Notes under the pieces: model-generated
The model's database searches: none
What the model saw: the letters and a program-made list of their open reading frames with translations, nothing else
Told to the model about the DNA's origin: nothing
Translations under genes and position numbers: made by a program
In this document: one piece after another, positions 28,560 to 40,982 of the stretch
Layout: the number at the start of each line of letters is the position of its first letter
How positions within the stretch are numbered: position 1 is the stretch's first letter
Assembly: GCF_020184175.1 (NCBI RefSeq)
Contig: NC_065531.1
Span: 69,658,604-69,722,603, forward strand
Direction of reading: 5' to 3'
DNA: 64,000 bases
Source of the DNA: Aphis gossypii
Taxonomy: Eukaryota > Arthropoda > Insecta > Hemiptera > Aphididae

Positions 28560-29350
28560 CATAAACACGATTTCGACGGACCCGTTTCAAAAATCACTTA
28601 CCAAAATCTTTTCTTGGATATGTTTTATAAGTGTCAATAGAGTATGATTCAGTCCCCTTATTTGAAAAAAATAAAAAGAGTCTACCAAATATCAATTTAC
28701 AACTATTTTATTTCTATTTGTATTATATTCACACTGTCAATTACTTATATCGGATCTCCGTGAACTACAACTCACCGGCTGCAACATTAACAACGCATCA
28801 GACATCGCTAACGCACTCGCGGGAGACGACGCAAAAAAACGTACTTTACACCATTACCCGACCACTTCAACAGGTTTTGAATTTTTTTAAAACAAACTTA
28901 ACCGTACATTTGTACGTTGAAAAAAATTCAAAATGTCTATATCGTGGAGAAGTTAGGCTGCCGTTGTGGAAGCTTCTCCTTCCTTCCCGATCTTATTTTT
29001 TTTTCATCATTTACTATTTGTCCAAGTTGTAAGTTAGTCAGTTCAAAAAAAACTTTTTTCGCAACGCTATTTGAATCTCGATCAAAAACCATTTTCACTT
29101 CACCATTCGTATGTGCAGTGTGATGACACCTGCTAAACATTCTAAAGTACATAAAAAAAACTATAAAGCGTATAGTTGCGAACCTGATCACTTCCTAGTT
29201 CCGATCTGTGTCATCCGGTCCTCAAGAATTTTCACGGATGGTGAGTCAAAGTAAAACGCAAATCAGTTACTTATGTACATTATTCGCACGTTCCTTGTAC
29301 TAGGATACCTCTACAACCGTTATTTACAATTTACCGTAGTTGCTCATATT
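28560..29350. promoter_or_regulatory. GC-elevated island with splice-donor matches on both strands
   Basis: Besides the candidate exon, a minus-strand GGTAAGT lies at 28596-28602 and a plus-strand GTAAGT at 29029-29034. Such paired donors facing away from a central block fit a divergent promoter with two first exons, but this is inference. The 133-codon plus frame at 28631 begins with GTG and shows no domain. Confidence 0.25.
29123..29240 (+). other. Candidate first coding exon in a GC-elevated island
   Basis: From ATG at 29123 a frame of 39 codons plus one base runs to a GTGAGT donor at 29241; beyond the donor it soon hits a stop, as expected for an intron. It includes MTPAKHSKVHKKNYKAYSC and FLVPICVIRSSRIFTD. 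TCAGTT, an arthropod initiator match, lies at 29038-29043, upstream. A competing 84-codon minus-strand frame (28937-29191) and an overlapping plus frame (28917-29123) make the assignment uncertain. No known protein is recognised. Confidence 0.22.
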
Positions 29351-30960
29351 GCAATGTGCGGTAATGTGGTAATAAAATACGATTAAAAACGCTCAATTTA
29401 TTGTTATCGAAAGATTGAGCACGATATTTTGTATTGGCCCAGATAAATAACAAAATTCAACTTTGAAAGTTTTTTCTTCTTAAATTTAATGACTTATGAA
29501 AGTGGCTCAAGTCGTTTTTTAGTGTACAATTTTTAACAGACGAAGAAGTATAAGATGCATTTTTATAGTTGATCAGCTATTGTAGAGCAGGGTTATAAAA
29601 AATGAATAACCAAAAAAATAAAACAAAATATTAAAAGTTAGTATAATGATATGTGACACAAAATTTAGTTCATTTATTTATATTTTTAGAATACTTGTTG
29701 GCTAACGCTTATTCAAGAATTGACATAATATAGGTATAACTTATTATATCTTATTTTAGACATTAGTCCTATATAGATTATAATGATCATCATTTATGAC
29801 TTTGAATATTTTATATGTCTTTAGTATAAGAAAGTTTTACAACATAAATTATTATTACTATATATTTTTATCATGCATTCAGTTTAAAAAAAAAAATCAA
29901 CGTGCTAAATCGTTAGTTAGCCAATTAAATTATATGACAACGTTGCACGTAAATTCGTTTTCGATCGTATTAGTTTTTATAGGTTCTATGTGAATTTCAA
30001 TTGTTCTCAATTGCTCAATAGTTGTATGCAAGGAAATGATGATGCGGAGATGTCAGATCTTCCATCACATTTTAAATAAAGATGTCGAATGAAATAATGG
30101 TTTTTAGAAAAAGTAAAAAATAAAAATAATGGTGTTGATCATACGAGTATACATTAAAAAAAAATGTAGCTATTTCATTTTAATAGAAATTTCACGTATA
30201 GCGGCAATAAGTATAGGTATGACAGATTACAACCTTCATACTCTATTACACCGACTTTCAACCTTCTTGAACTTGTGACAACCCTATTATAGTATTATTT
30301 GTTTTTCGGACAATATATTTTTAAAAATCTGATTGATAAATACTACTTTAGTGTTTTACAATACAGTGGACCAATTTATAGTTGATTTAGTACCTATTAT
30401 TATTAGTATTATGTAGTTTTAAATACATCCACATTCTATTTATTTTATAAATTGAACATTATACATTTTTACTACATAAATATTGTTTTTACTATTTAAA
30501 GTATATTGCGATCTATATAATATTACAACACTGCAGTTAATTATAATATTATAGTCAATACATTGAATTAAAGTGGATTCACACGATAGTACAGTTAAAC
30601 GCGAAAGTTCAATCGTGACAGGCACTGACGGATGACAGCTATAATAGACTTAACCAAGCCTTTGAATTTTATGGACTGAAGTCTCGACTTATATTCCATA
30701 TAAGAACTATTTATTTTTTATGCAATTATTCTAAGACGTCATAATGTCAATGATAAAATTTAAGGGTTCAGTACGTAAATTTGTGGCTCCACTGATGTTC
30801 TCGTGGTAATTATGGCATAAATTGTACTCCCTACATTCAAACAACTCAATCTACGCAGTAACGTTTATCGCGCAGTACTGAAATAATTCAGTTCAGCACT
30901 GAGAAGTTTTAAAACTCGAGCCAGAATTAGAACAGATTGAATAGATTATATAAGTACGTA
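29351..30960. other. AT-rich spacer, no gene seen
   Basis: Includes a small inverted repeat GCTCAAT...ATTGAGC near 29390-29420 and a moderately complex stretch at 30560-30960. No coding evidence. Confidence 0.5.
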
Positions 30961-31005
30961 CTTATGGACTGATAGTACTTATGGTACTCGAGATTACCAA
31001 AAAAA

Positions 31006-31036
31006 TATATAAAACTAGCAATAATTTTTGTTCAGA
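31006..31036 (+). promoter_or_regulatory. Candidate core promoter (TATA box plus initiator)
   Basis: TATATAAAAC at 31006-31015 and TTCAG at 31031-31035 place a potential A+1 at 31034, 28 bases after the first T of the TATA box, close to the canonical spacing of insect RNA polymerase II promoters. Just downstream ACGTTCG (31041-31047) and CGAACGT (31059-31065) form an inverted repeat that could bind a dimeric factor. It marks the left edge of the long GC-elevated island. No coding start can be assigned to the putative transcript. Confidence 0.4.
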
Positions 31037-31550
31037 AGTCACGTTCGGAGTTCACAAACGAACGTGCGCGAGAAAATTTTGTTTACACTTTCGATTAACC
31101 ATTAAAACATAAGTTACTTGCGTTTAGTACACGCGTTAACAATTTTAAAAACAATTTTTTTTCATGATTTTCAAGTAATTCGTCCCTATTGTTGTCTCGT
31201 TCGCGCACCAGTGCTACATTATACCGCCGCCAACAACAAACCTTATGTCCAGGCGTTTCCATTGTACGGTGAAGTCGTAATAAACGATGACGACACGGCG
31301 CAAATTTGCACGCCGTGTACGAGTCACTGCACCACGATGACGGGGGTTTTAGGTCAAATCCCATATAAATTTGACGCTAAAACTAATGTTCCATGTGTGT
31401 GTGAGTGTGTTTTAGACCAACGGTGAAAGGAGGAGTTCGCCAAGACGCCACGTACAATCTACTCACCCGTACACAATTAATCGTTTTATGTGCCCCCAGC
31501 GGCCATCGAATATATATATATATATACCTTATACCTATATAATAATATTA

Positions 31551-31740
31551 TAGTAAGTCGTTGTCGTAACCCGTGTCATGTTGTCCGCGCCAACAAGGAA
31601 CGGGTAAAACGACGACGGTCGCGGGCTGCAACCAGCAGTTGTAATACTTTTAACAGAGCGATTCGTTCCCGACGGCGGTGGTGATGGTGGCGGCGGCGGC
31701 GATAACGATAACGACGTAATAATTATGTGATAATGATGAG
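31551..31740 (+). repeat. Diverged local duplication, copy 1
   Basis: Left block: AGTCGTTGTCGTAACCCGTG followed by TCATGTTGTCCGCGCC. Right block: GACGGCGGTGG...GGC followed by GATAACGATAACGACGTAAT and AATTATGTGATAATG. Both blocks recur in order and orientation at 32651-32855. Confidence 0.6.
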
Positions 31741-32650
31741 TGCAGGACGGCGAGGAAAATTATTGCGAAAACGAAACGAAACGTGTCCCGCGTTGGCTAC
31801 CGTAATCTGTACGCCACTACTTCCGTGCGAAACTTACAACCGTATCGCCTACACACATTTATGCGGGTGAACATTTCACCCCTCACATCACAGACACACT
31901 TACGGTATTATACTCGGTGCATTTTGGGGTGGAAAAAATTATGTTCTATAAACATTGCATTATACACCTACATAATCGAAACTTTTAGTCCCATTACAAC
32001 TGTATGTGTAATGTTTAAAATTGTCACTAAAGGATATTACACGAGTAGAAAAATAATGTAATGGACTTTAGTTATACGATTCCACGAGTCCTTATAATAA
32101 TTATACACCAAAACGGATGAACTCTAGATTCAGATATCTTCTTGTACCGCAATATATCGTAGGTTTCTTGGTACATAAGGATCTGTATTTGAATTACTTT
32201 TTATATACATTGCTAATACCTATAGGTAGGTACCTATAATTAATATGGATTATCATAATTTATATTACCCAAGTATAATCTTTAAATACGTGGTAGTAAA
32301 ATCAAAAGGTTAGGTTTCTACAATTTTATTGTATTTTATTATTAAACGATTTCGATTAGTGCCCAACAGCTACCAACTCGGACTGTAATAATATTCTACG
32401 GGCAGACGATTCTGTGAGGTTGATCCGGGACCGTCTTCTCATATTAAACACGATATAGGCGTAATATAGACGATCCTTGTTTATAAAATAAACGTCACGT
32501 TTTCGGACTAGCTGTAAGCAAGTAATCTTGAGATCATAAAAACTCTGGAGAAAGACCGAAAATTCGATCCACCCGCGGCGGGTTGCAGCATGTGGTTTTA
32601 AAGGTCTGCCTGTACATGTCTATAGTGTTGTTCGATCCGATCTTTTTTTA

Positions 32651-32855
32651 GTATAGTCGTTTCGCTGTCATCGCAACCCATGTCATCATTGTCCGCCATC
32701 GCCGGGTGTGTCAACAGAACACGAGAAGGGTGCGATTAGGGTGCACACAGTATCAAAATACAGCCACGGAGTCAGTAATTCGAATGCGTCTTACACGATG
32801 CGACAGCGGCGGTGGAGGAGGAGATAACAATAACGACGTTATAATGATATTGTGA
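32651..32855 (+). repeat. Diverged local duplication, copy 2
   Basis: Left block: AGTCGTTTCGCTGTCATCGC, AACCCATGTCAT, TTGTCCGCCATCGCC. Right block: GACAGCGGCGGTGGAGGAGG, AGATAACAATAACGACGTTA, TAATGATATTGTG. The middles are diverged. Confidence 0.6.
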
Positions 32856-33450
32856 ATATAATATAATATGTATATCGGAGCCGCCTCGAGTAAAATGATG
32901 CATGAAAAAAAAAAAGAATAAAACACAAACCAGGGTATCGGCGGTAATCTCCGCGGAGCGATGTCCGTCCGAAAATTACAGCGGTCGCGCTACGCGTTCG
33001 CGCTACCGAATATTTCACTGCTATAAATTATTTCGTCTAAAACTGCGTAAACATAGCATGACACACGCGTTTATTCAAAAACCACTCTGCCGTACGGACG
33101 ACCGTATTTTCCCCGTTTTAACGATGTTGTAATAATAATAATATTATTATTCGGTGGCTGCTGCGGTGACCTAACGATACTACCGCGCCAATCCCAAATT
33201 GCCGTATAGTCACAGCGACGGACGGATAATATTGTTATCGTACCGTCTGTCGACCGCTCATACGTATAAAGTATATTATTACTCTCTTGACTAGGGTCGA
33301 TAGTGTACACTGTATGCACCTCTTTTTCCAAAACCCGTTGTTACGCATACAACTCGTACGATAATTATTATAATATGTTACAAGTCCCGTCGTCGGTTCG
33401 TTTTTCATTCGCCGTCCTGGGTTAGGTACCCGCGATATTATTATATTATT

Positions 33451-36400
33451 ATTATATAGTGTATATAGTATAACATTATACTTATTAAGTTCACAGAATC
33501 TTTTTACAGGAATATTTCAAAAGTTCAAAACGGAATGCTCCGCTCAAAGACATACGTTTTTGCCCCACGTAATGTATAATTATAATATTTTACTGAAAGT
33601 GTAATAATTAAATATTATTTTTACAGTATTTTTTTACAGGAAAGTACGCGGTCTTTGTGTAAGCTTTTGATTTTTTCAAACCTTAACATAAAAACTGAAA
33701 TAAATAATTATTTCGAGTAGTAAAATAACGCTAATTCTTTAAACAAACATTTTTTGTGTAGACAACACGTGTGTTAATGTGTATACAGTAGGTTAGATAT
33801 GTAGGTTTGTATGAGAGGCAAAAATACCATTAAACACTGTGTATTTCTCTGTAAAAATGAAAGGATTGTGAAGATATTATATTACATTTTTTGAAAAGTA
33901 CTGTGATTGTAAATTGCACAGTAAAATCAATGTCTTTTAACAAAATTTTCCCAACGAAGTTTTAAAATCTCCTCGTTAAAAAGTACTGTGAGTATACAAA
34001 TATAATATACATACTACTATTATTATAATGTAAACAGTAGAAATACAACAAAACAATAAAACATTATCAATATCATTGTAACACATAAGTTTTAGGTAAA
34101 TAATATTTAAGTTTTCGTAAAAACGTTTGAAATTGATTACTTGAGTATTTGATTTAGTTTATTTGTCCGCCAATGCTCCTTTATTCTAGTTTTGAATAAA
34201 AAAAAATCAACACTCCAGCCAAGATGTACTATTACCTTATTATTGTGTAAACAAAGACTAAAACATCAGAAGTTCCTGTATTTGTTGACCATAAATAAAT
34301 TTCCGGTTTCTAACATTAAATTAAATTAAAGCACAATACTTGCACTTAGTCTATATAATATTATCAATTTTGATCTTTATAGTAGAGTGATCTTATTATT
34401 ATGTACAAATGTACAATGAACATTGTCAAAGGAAATAACTATATAGTAATTGGAAATATAGTAGGTACTAGGCTGATACTGTAATAATTTTAGATAGCCC
34501 ATTGGTCATTGTCCATTACACTACTCTACACTACACAAATATGAGGTTAGAAATACTTAACATAAATAGATACCAATATTTTTTCTATTTTTTTCGAATT
34601 TCTTATACATTTCAACTGTATGGTATAATATTAATATTATTACAATGATATTATAAGCTCAGCAGAATCGTTGTGATATGAGACACATTAGTATAATTCA
34701 TGACGCATTAGTCGTTGATTCTCCATAGTTAAATATATATATTTTTACCTTTTCTAAAACAGAACAATAAAAATGTATGGCAGTTGATCGCAAGATCGAC
34801 CTACGTAGGTTCTGCTAAATCCTCAGAAAATGGACCGAATAATGGTAAATAATGTGTTTTTTCTCGTGATACTTTTTCTTGCAACAAACGTTATAGTATA
34901 AAAGTCTATGTTTGAAATATTTTTACTGATCTTATACTGTTGTTGTTATTATTATTATTTTTTTTTTTTTAATTTAGGCGCTTATTTTATATTTTTTAAG
35001 AAATATTCCCATTTTTAACGTGTTATGTTACAATGTGAAAAAAGTTGATAATAGTAAAATAATAATATTTTAAATGTGGACCGCTTTCAGAGAACATTAA
35101 ACGGTTCTTTAAAGAAAACGTAAAGTTAATACACAAATTTAAATGCATATTTGAAACTGTTAATAATACCAAAATTAAAAATAATAGTTATTTCTGTGCA
35201 GTTATTATCATTCTTTTACATTATGGTTATAATATTGAAAATTTAAGTTTCAGAAGTGAATTCAACTATCTCAATGTCTATCATGAAAAATATATTCCAA
35301 ATTGCTTTGACAAATAAAAAGCACAGCAAAGCATACTAAAAAATATATAAACGTATATCTTGAACTATACTGATTGATTTTTCTGAAAAATATTTGTATT
35401 ATCATACATAATGTTATTGCATACAAATCATCAAATATCTTCACAACTTCAGCAAATAAAACCATCTTAGAAAATTGTATTATTTTGATATATTTTGTTT
35501 TATACACTTAATTGTTCTAAAATTAATATTTAAATATCATAATTTCTTTTGAACTTTTAATAAAATACATTTTCTTTCAGTAAACCATGGGTATATTATG
35601 ACCAGAAATATCATTTACACTCGGCTTGTAAAAATTAAAACGAACAAAGGTTAAAATGATTGTATATTAGTACCGTTCTTGAAAATGGAAATTAATCAGG
35701 AAAAAAATTCAAATTATACATACACTAAATAGTGCAAATTATCGACGTCAAATGTATATTCAATTTTTAACGTTGTTATACATTTATTATAAATCTAATT
35801 TCTAAAAAAATGCAATCTTCATTATCTACAGGCTATACTATAAAATATTGTCATATTAAATAATTAGTTAAACTTATTATAATTTATTGAAATTATTATT
35901 ATATTGGAATTTTGATTAATAATAAATACATTTAAAAATTATAAATTTTAACCTATTTAAATTATTAACTATTATATAACAGTTACATACTTAAAAACAC
36001 TTAATACGTACAATGTACATATTATACGCATTAAGTATTAATAATTTAAATAAACATTTACCATATTATATTTTAATGATAATTTTATTTCACTATAGTT
36101 ATAATAAATTATTTTTATATGACTTTTTGTGAAATCATTGTAATAAGGAATGCAAATGATGAGAAATATTATTTTTGTTGCATTATTATATCAATGGTTA
36201 GAACTATTAGAAGCACAACTTGAATTTTTTAAAAATGATACACTGAAACACAAATCACCAATGACTTTTTCTGATTTTTTTTATTCAAAGTAGTAGGTAT
36301 GCATTTGTTAGATTAAATTTTATCGACAAAATATTGAAATTTTCTTAATAAGACACAACAAAAATTTTGAACCTACCTACAACAACACAGGATTATTTAA

Positions 36401-37183
36401 AAAACTTTATTCGTTACAAATAAAATATTATAAAACTAATTATAATAATGTTATAAAATAAAAAGCTATATATATATATATATATATATATTACACAATT
36501 AATTTCTCATTTTAAAAGAAATTTAAATAAACAAATTAATCTAGTATAAATAGTAAATACAATGTTAGTCCAATTCAAAGTAATAACCTTTGAAGTTGAT
36601 AAATAAATGATTTCTAATTATAATAATAATAATAATATAATATATTATACAGGTATATATTTTTTTTATTGTTTATTATTCATTATCTTTGTAATTGTAC
36701 AGAAATATTTTAATTTAAATAAATTTTAAATAAATACATAATAATAATAAAACCTAAACTTAAAAAAAAAGGTTAAATTATCAATTAACATACCTATAAA
36801 ATGATTTTTTTATACCACTTAAATAATTGTTTCATAAACAACTGTACTAAAACTAAAATTATATTTAACTTATTGCTACACTAAAATCTTGATTAAAATA
36901 AAATAAATTATGATGACAATGATCCACAACAAGTATTTAAATGATACTCAGTAATGTTTGGGCTCTTATATTTAATCTCAAAGTTTTTACAGTAATAATA
37001 TTCCAACCTACAAGAAATTTATTTTATCTTTTATAACTGCTATGCTCAAAAATTTGAATAACCTAACAATACTTTTGTACAGAAATTCACGTTTAATTTT
37101 ATGAATGCTCGTTTTGCACGTTGTATACACACTGATCCTTTTATTAAATTGATGGCACAAATAAAATAAAACTTATGTTATAG
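33451..37183. other. AT-rich spacer, no gene seen
   Basis: Only AT-rich DNA with short simple repeats. The minus frame of 78 codons at 35271-35507 has no domain. Confidence 0.55.
36467..36491. repeat. (TA)n microsatellite
   Basis: About 25 bases of alternating TA in AT-rich spacer. Confidence 0.9.
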
Positions 37184-37326
37184 ACATTGTATGTCCGGAC
37201 GAATACCCAAATAATGGGTTTTCGGCGCACCATAAAGCAGCTAGAAGCTACATAGTATACATTATTATAATGTACATACTCATTCGGACTTTTGTCTCCG
37301 GATGTTACACAATGCACGAGCTCATC
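37184..37326 (+). other. Exon-like segment flanked by AG and GTAAGT, unassigned
   Basis: A TATGTTATAG acceptor match precedes, and CTCATC|GTAAGT follows, a 143-base segment with one fully open frame of 47 codons (two leading bases, then phase 0 at the donor). It includes IVCPDEYPNNGFSAHHKAAR and FVSGCYTMHELI. The region is less AT-rich than its flanks. A competing 88-codon minus frame covers the same bases, so low stop density from composition is an alternative. No known domain. Confidence 0.2.
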
Positions 37327-38399
37327 GTAAGTAATAATAATAGTAATAATTACTACTGTGGTAGTGTAGCGACAAGAAAAATAATGAGACAACCCACAAA
37401 TCACATACACGCATATTACGAGCCATATTATGTAAGCCTGTAGATAAATTTGTCAGTCAACTTATTTTTCCAACTAAATAATAAAGTTATCCTTCAAATT
37501 AAAAATATCATTACGAGGCTAATATTTATAAAAATTTTAACATAACAATACAATGATTTATCTAAACCATGAAGAATAATACAAAATATAAATTATGTAT
37601 TTAGATTTTAAAATATCTTTCAATGACCGTACATTATATATATTTTAATACTTCTATATAAAATTGACATATATCATAAATATTATATAGAAAGGTATTA
37701 AATCAACATAAGCATTTTACAACTATAATAGACTTAGTTATTCAAGCTTTTTTTTTTTAGTATATTCCATAATTTTTCAAAATAAGTTATTAAAACACCG
37801 TAGTAGTCAAACACTTATAAAATAGAAGAAGAGAAATGCAGAGAAGTGATTGTGTCCTTATTATAGCTATTTATCAAAAATATTAGGTTTTGTCGAATTA
37901 TAGTGAATTACTAAAATGAAAATATATGTACATTTTATATTTCTTATATTTTATTTTTAAATAATGTATAAAGAAAGTGGTTAAAAGTGGTGTGATAATA
38001 ATATATAGAAATAGAACTAAACACATCGAAACTTTTTTTCTAGCAAAATTAGACTAGCCGGATTTTATTAATCTTGATAATAATTTGAGCATCATATTAT
38101 TATGTTATATTATAATATCGATACTATACGATTTGTAGAAACATCAAAATAAACGTTGAAAGTAAAATATTGGCAAAAACGCATAAAAGATTATATTTCG
38201 TTTTCTAAAATATTATGTTTATTTATGATTACTTTTAGTATCATTTCTTCAGATAAGAAGTGCTTTAAAAGTCGTTTATTGACTACTGTAACGCAGATCG
38301 TACACACTGATTGTAAATTTAACACGCAGATAATAAATTTAGGTCATACAAAGAGATAGAAATGTAACACCCACATGGTAAAGCTAAAACTAATGCATT
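37327..38399. other. AT-rich spacer, no gene seen
   Basis: A 67-codon plus frame at 38156-38359 begins with TTG and lacks an upstream ATG; its hydrophobic stretch is not convincing as a signal peptide. Confidence 0.5.
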
Positions 38400-39170
38400 T
38401 TCAGTGGTGTCCGGCTATTGAGGAAGGTATGTATATGGTCGGATGGCGTGATGGTGATTTCCGGCTTTTTTCCGAGAGAGAAAAATATTACCTCCCTCCT
38501 CGCCCTCCTATATAATAACAACGAAATAAGTAATCGCAACAATGATTGGTTATGATTGGATGTGTGTGTGTGTGCGTGTGTGCTCGAGTGGCTGGGCGGT
38601 TGTGTGTGTTAAGTAGGCGTACTATTACGTTATTATATATACAGAGTACCTATAATAGACTATATAGAGTATAACATGTCTGGTAGCGGTAGGCACGTGG
38701 TGCAGGTTTTCGTTTTGTTAGAGCCACGTATTTAATAATATTATACCAATAATCGTAAATCGTAATAGCCCGGTGACCCTGGTAACAGACCTAATAACCT
38801 CATTAAACCCTGCTTGGTTATACTCTTCGACAGCGATTGTTGTGATCAAGTTTTCACGATGTTTCCTGGCAAAAATCGACGAAACTACCGACACAATGCC
38901 TAAGGTATTGGCATGCGAGCCAACACTACTGCGCCATAATATGCAATTACCCGGGGCATGCCGTAATACGTGCAGTCATGCTTAACGCGCGCCGGTTCAA
39001 ACTTCAACGCAAAGTGTGTCCTCCAAACGGCAACCGAGACGACAATGAAGAACAATAATATTATTGTTGTACAGTCAGTGCATAGTACACGACTGTATAG
39101 CGGTGGTTGGCGGAAACTTTGTACTCTTGTAAGATTCGTTCTATGGTATCTATCTGCTGTAGTTGATTAA
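38400..39170. promoter_or_regulatory. GC-elevated island, open on both strands
   Basis: Contains a (TG)n tract, a CACGTG E-box at 38694-38699 and CpG-rich DNA around 38980-39000. A stop-bounded minus frame of 85 codons (38718-38975), including ARKHRENLITTIAVEEYNQA, overlaps a 70-codon plus frame (38773-38985, GTG start). Neither has a domain I recognise. Candidate promoter/enhancer or unassigned exon. Confidence 0.28.
38561..38582. repeat. (TG)n microsatellite
   Basis: TG run with one C interruption inside the 38.4-39.2 kb GC island. Confidence 0.9.
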
Positions 39171-39295
39171 TAATATTCCTTATAACAATATATGACGTGT
39201 CTTCTTGATAATAATTAAGGTTACCGACATTTTTTTCTTTTTAATGACAATATCACGATTTTAATATAACATGATGTTTGTATTAAATTTTAAGT

Positions 39296-39480
39296 TAAGA
39301 GAGATGAATTTATTAATTTTACAATATGATGTGAGTTTTTCATTTATTTTTTGTTTGAATTACCTAATGTATTGTATTGTTTATGTAATTACTTTTTTAG
39401 TAAAAATACTTCGATAGTCAACTTCGAAGGTGGTTTCTGAAAAAAAAAAAATTGAACCTATTTTGTACTTCGAGGTAATC
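39296..39480 (+). repeat. Dispersed repeat family A, copy (tandem with next)
   Basis: GAGAGATGAATTTATTAATT followed by TTACAATATGATGTG, then ACTTCGATAGTCAACTTCGA and AGGTGGTTTCTG. It is followed about 260 bp later by a second copy of the same head. I associate the family with aphid genomes (recollection). Confidence 0.65.
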
Positions 39481-39552
39481 AAAAGACAAAAATTTCCAAT
39501 ACTTTTCAAAATAATCGCGAATCACGAAAAAAAATAAAAACATTTTTTATAT

Positions 39553-39680
39553 TCTGAACGGAACGATGAATATATTGATTTTACAATGATGTGTTTTTTT
39601 GTGTGTGTATGTGTTTATGTACACGATAAGTTGTCGATAAAATGGTTAGATTTTCACCTCGGAGGGCTTAGAACAAAGAT
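39553..39680 (+). repeat. Dispersed repeat family A, copy (tandem with previous)
   Basis: Head TTCTGAACGGAACGATGAAT, then ATATTGATTTTACAATGATG, a GTGTGTGTATGTG tract, ACGATAAGTTGTCGATAAAA and TTCACCTCGGAGGGCTTA. Best-preserved copy in the window. Confidence 0.7.
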
Positions 39681-40555
39681 TAGTTGATTATTTAGGTCCA
39701 GTAATGTTTAACTCATTACCTTAGACCATAAAAAAAATATATTTTCAATCATATCACGTTAAAATATAGTAATGTATATCTATTAAAATAATAGTTAAAA
39801 CTTTATTATTAAATGAATTCGGTCATTTGTGTATATAATAAATAAGTACCTACCTATAATATTATAATACATAAGTACCTTGTATGAGTTATATTTTATT
39901 GTTTTCCTTCATTCTTTTGATCTTATACTTTCTCATTAATATTTTTCTACTTTGTAACTCATTTAATCCACCATAAACGTTGCTTTTTGAGTATAAATTT
40001 ATTAAATTATATTATACATACATTTTTAATTATTATTTATATGCTAATTGCAGCCTTATGTAAAGTATTTGACTAATTGTATTTAAATACTGTCTTGAAC
40101 ATATTACATATTTTAAACGTTTAATACTTTTCTAATTTCTTCATTCGTCAAATATTTTTTCGTTTATTACATTCAATGTAATCAATATTTGAACTTGTAA
40201 TAAATAAATTCAGAGCTTGCAAACGTTATAATATCTACGTTATACATAACAAAAATACAATAACGAAATAATTAAAGCAAGTTTATATTTCTGTATCATA
40301 AAAATAATTTTTTTTTTCATTTATATTGGATTCGTCATTTGTTAATCTTAGCATAAAATAAATAAATTCAGGTTATAACAGCATTCCAACTAAATATTAT
40401 TGTTAAATTTTTAATTTTGATGATATTTTATTTGAAATGTATAAAAATTTACCATTACAGCGAAACCTTTGTGGTCCCACATCAAATGATGCCTATTACG
40501 GACTAAACTTTTTTTAAATCTATTATAATATGATAAAATTCATTTACTCTGTTAT

Positions 40556-40640
40556 TTTAGATTCTGAGAGGAGCAATAAAAGTATATTATTTTGCAAAAA
40601 TGTTTTTCTTTTTTTTTTTTTTGACAAAATTTAAAATTTT
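40556..40640 (+). repeat. Dispersed repeat family A, partial copy
   Basis: Head ATTCTGAGAGGAGCAATAAA followed by GTATATTATTTTGCAAAAAT. Only the head is recognisable. Confidence 0.5.
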
Positions 40641-40982
40641 TTTTTATTTTCAACATTGAGGGTTAGGTTAGGTGTTTAGGAATTGGAATATAAAATTTGA
40701 TCAATTTTATATTTAAGTCAAAATTAAGAGTTTTCAGTATTTTTCAAATGATTGGGAATAACAAAAATAATTTAGGAAACGGAGAACTTTTAAGCAAAAT
40801 CAGTTTTAGTCGAAATCAAAAACCAATAACAGAATATATCTGAAATTTTCACCAAATTTATGTTAATATTTTATATTTTAAAATATACAATTTTTTTTTA
40901 TTGTATAAATATCTAACACTTTTACTGAGTCAAAATACTTGAAATTTAATTCAAGGTTTTTCTTAAATCGTTTCAGTATATT

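Larger units (their letters stand above)
31037..33450. promoter_or_regulatory. Long GC-elevated island, candidate regulatory region or 5' exons
   Basis: The largest compositional island in the window. It has GGC/GGT-rich tracts (31671-31712; 32801-32826), a near-palindromic CCCGCGGCGGG near 32574 and many CpGs. Frames of 61-102 codons occur on both strands, several starting at non-ATG codons, with no domains and mutual overlap. The island contains two copies of a diverged segment of about 200 bp (31551-31740 and 32651-32855). It is most simply explained as promoter or enhancer DNA with possible non-coding first exons. Confidence 0.35.

Noticed and set aside
28631..29032. 133-codon plus frame
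   Set aside because: Starts at GTG, shows no domain, and lies in a composition-driven low-stop region overlapping frames on the other strand.
31118..31426. 102-codon plus frame downstream of the TATA/initiator
   Set aside because: Begins at TTG; no in-frame ATG near the start and no domain; a competing minus frame covers the same bases.
32902..33132. 76-codon plus frame with ATG in the GC island
   Set aside because: Starts with a poly-lysine stretch from an A run and has no domain; overlapped by a minus frame.
40660..40690. GGTTAGGTTAGG-like telomeric units here, at 49300-49313 and near 62022
   Set aside because: Only about two TTAGG units each, too short to call interstitial telomere; the 49.3 kb instance lies within a MITE.
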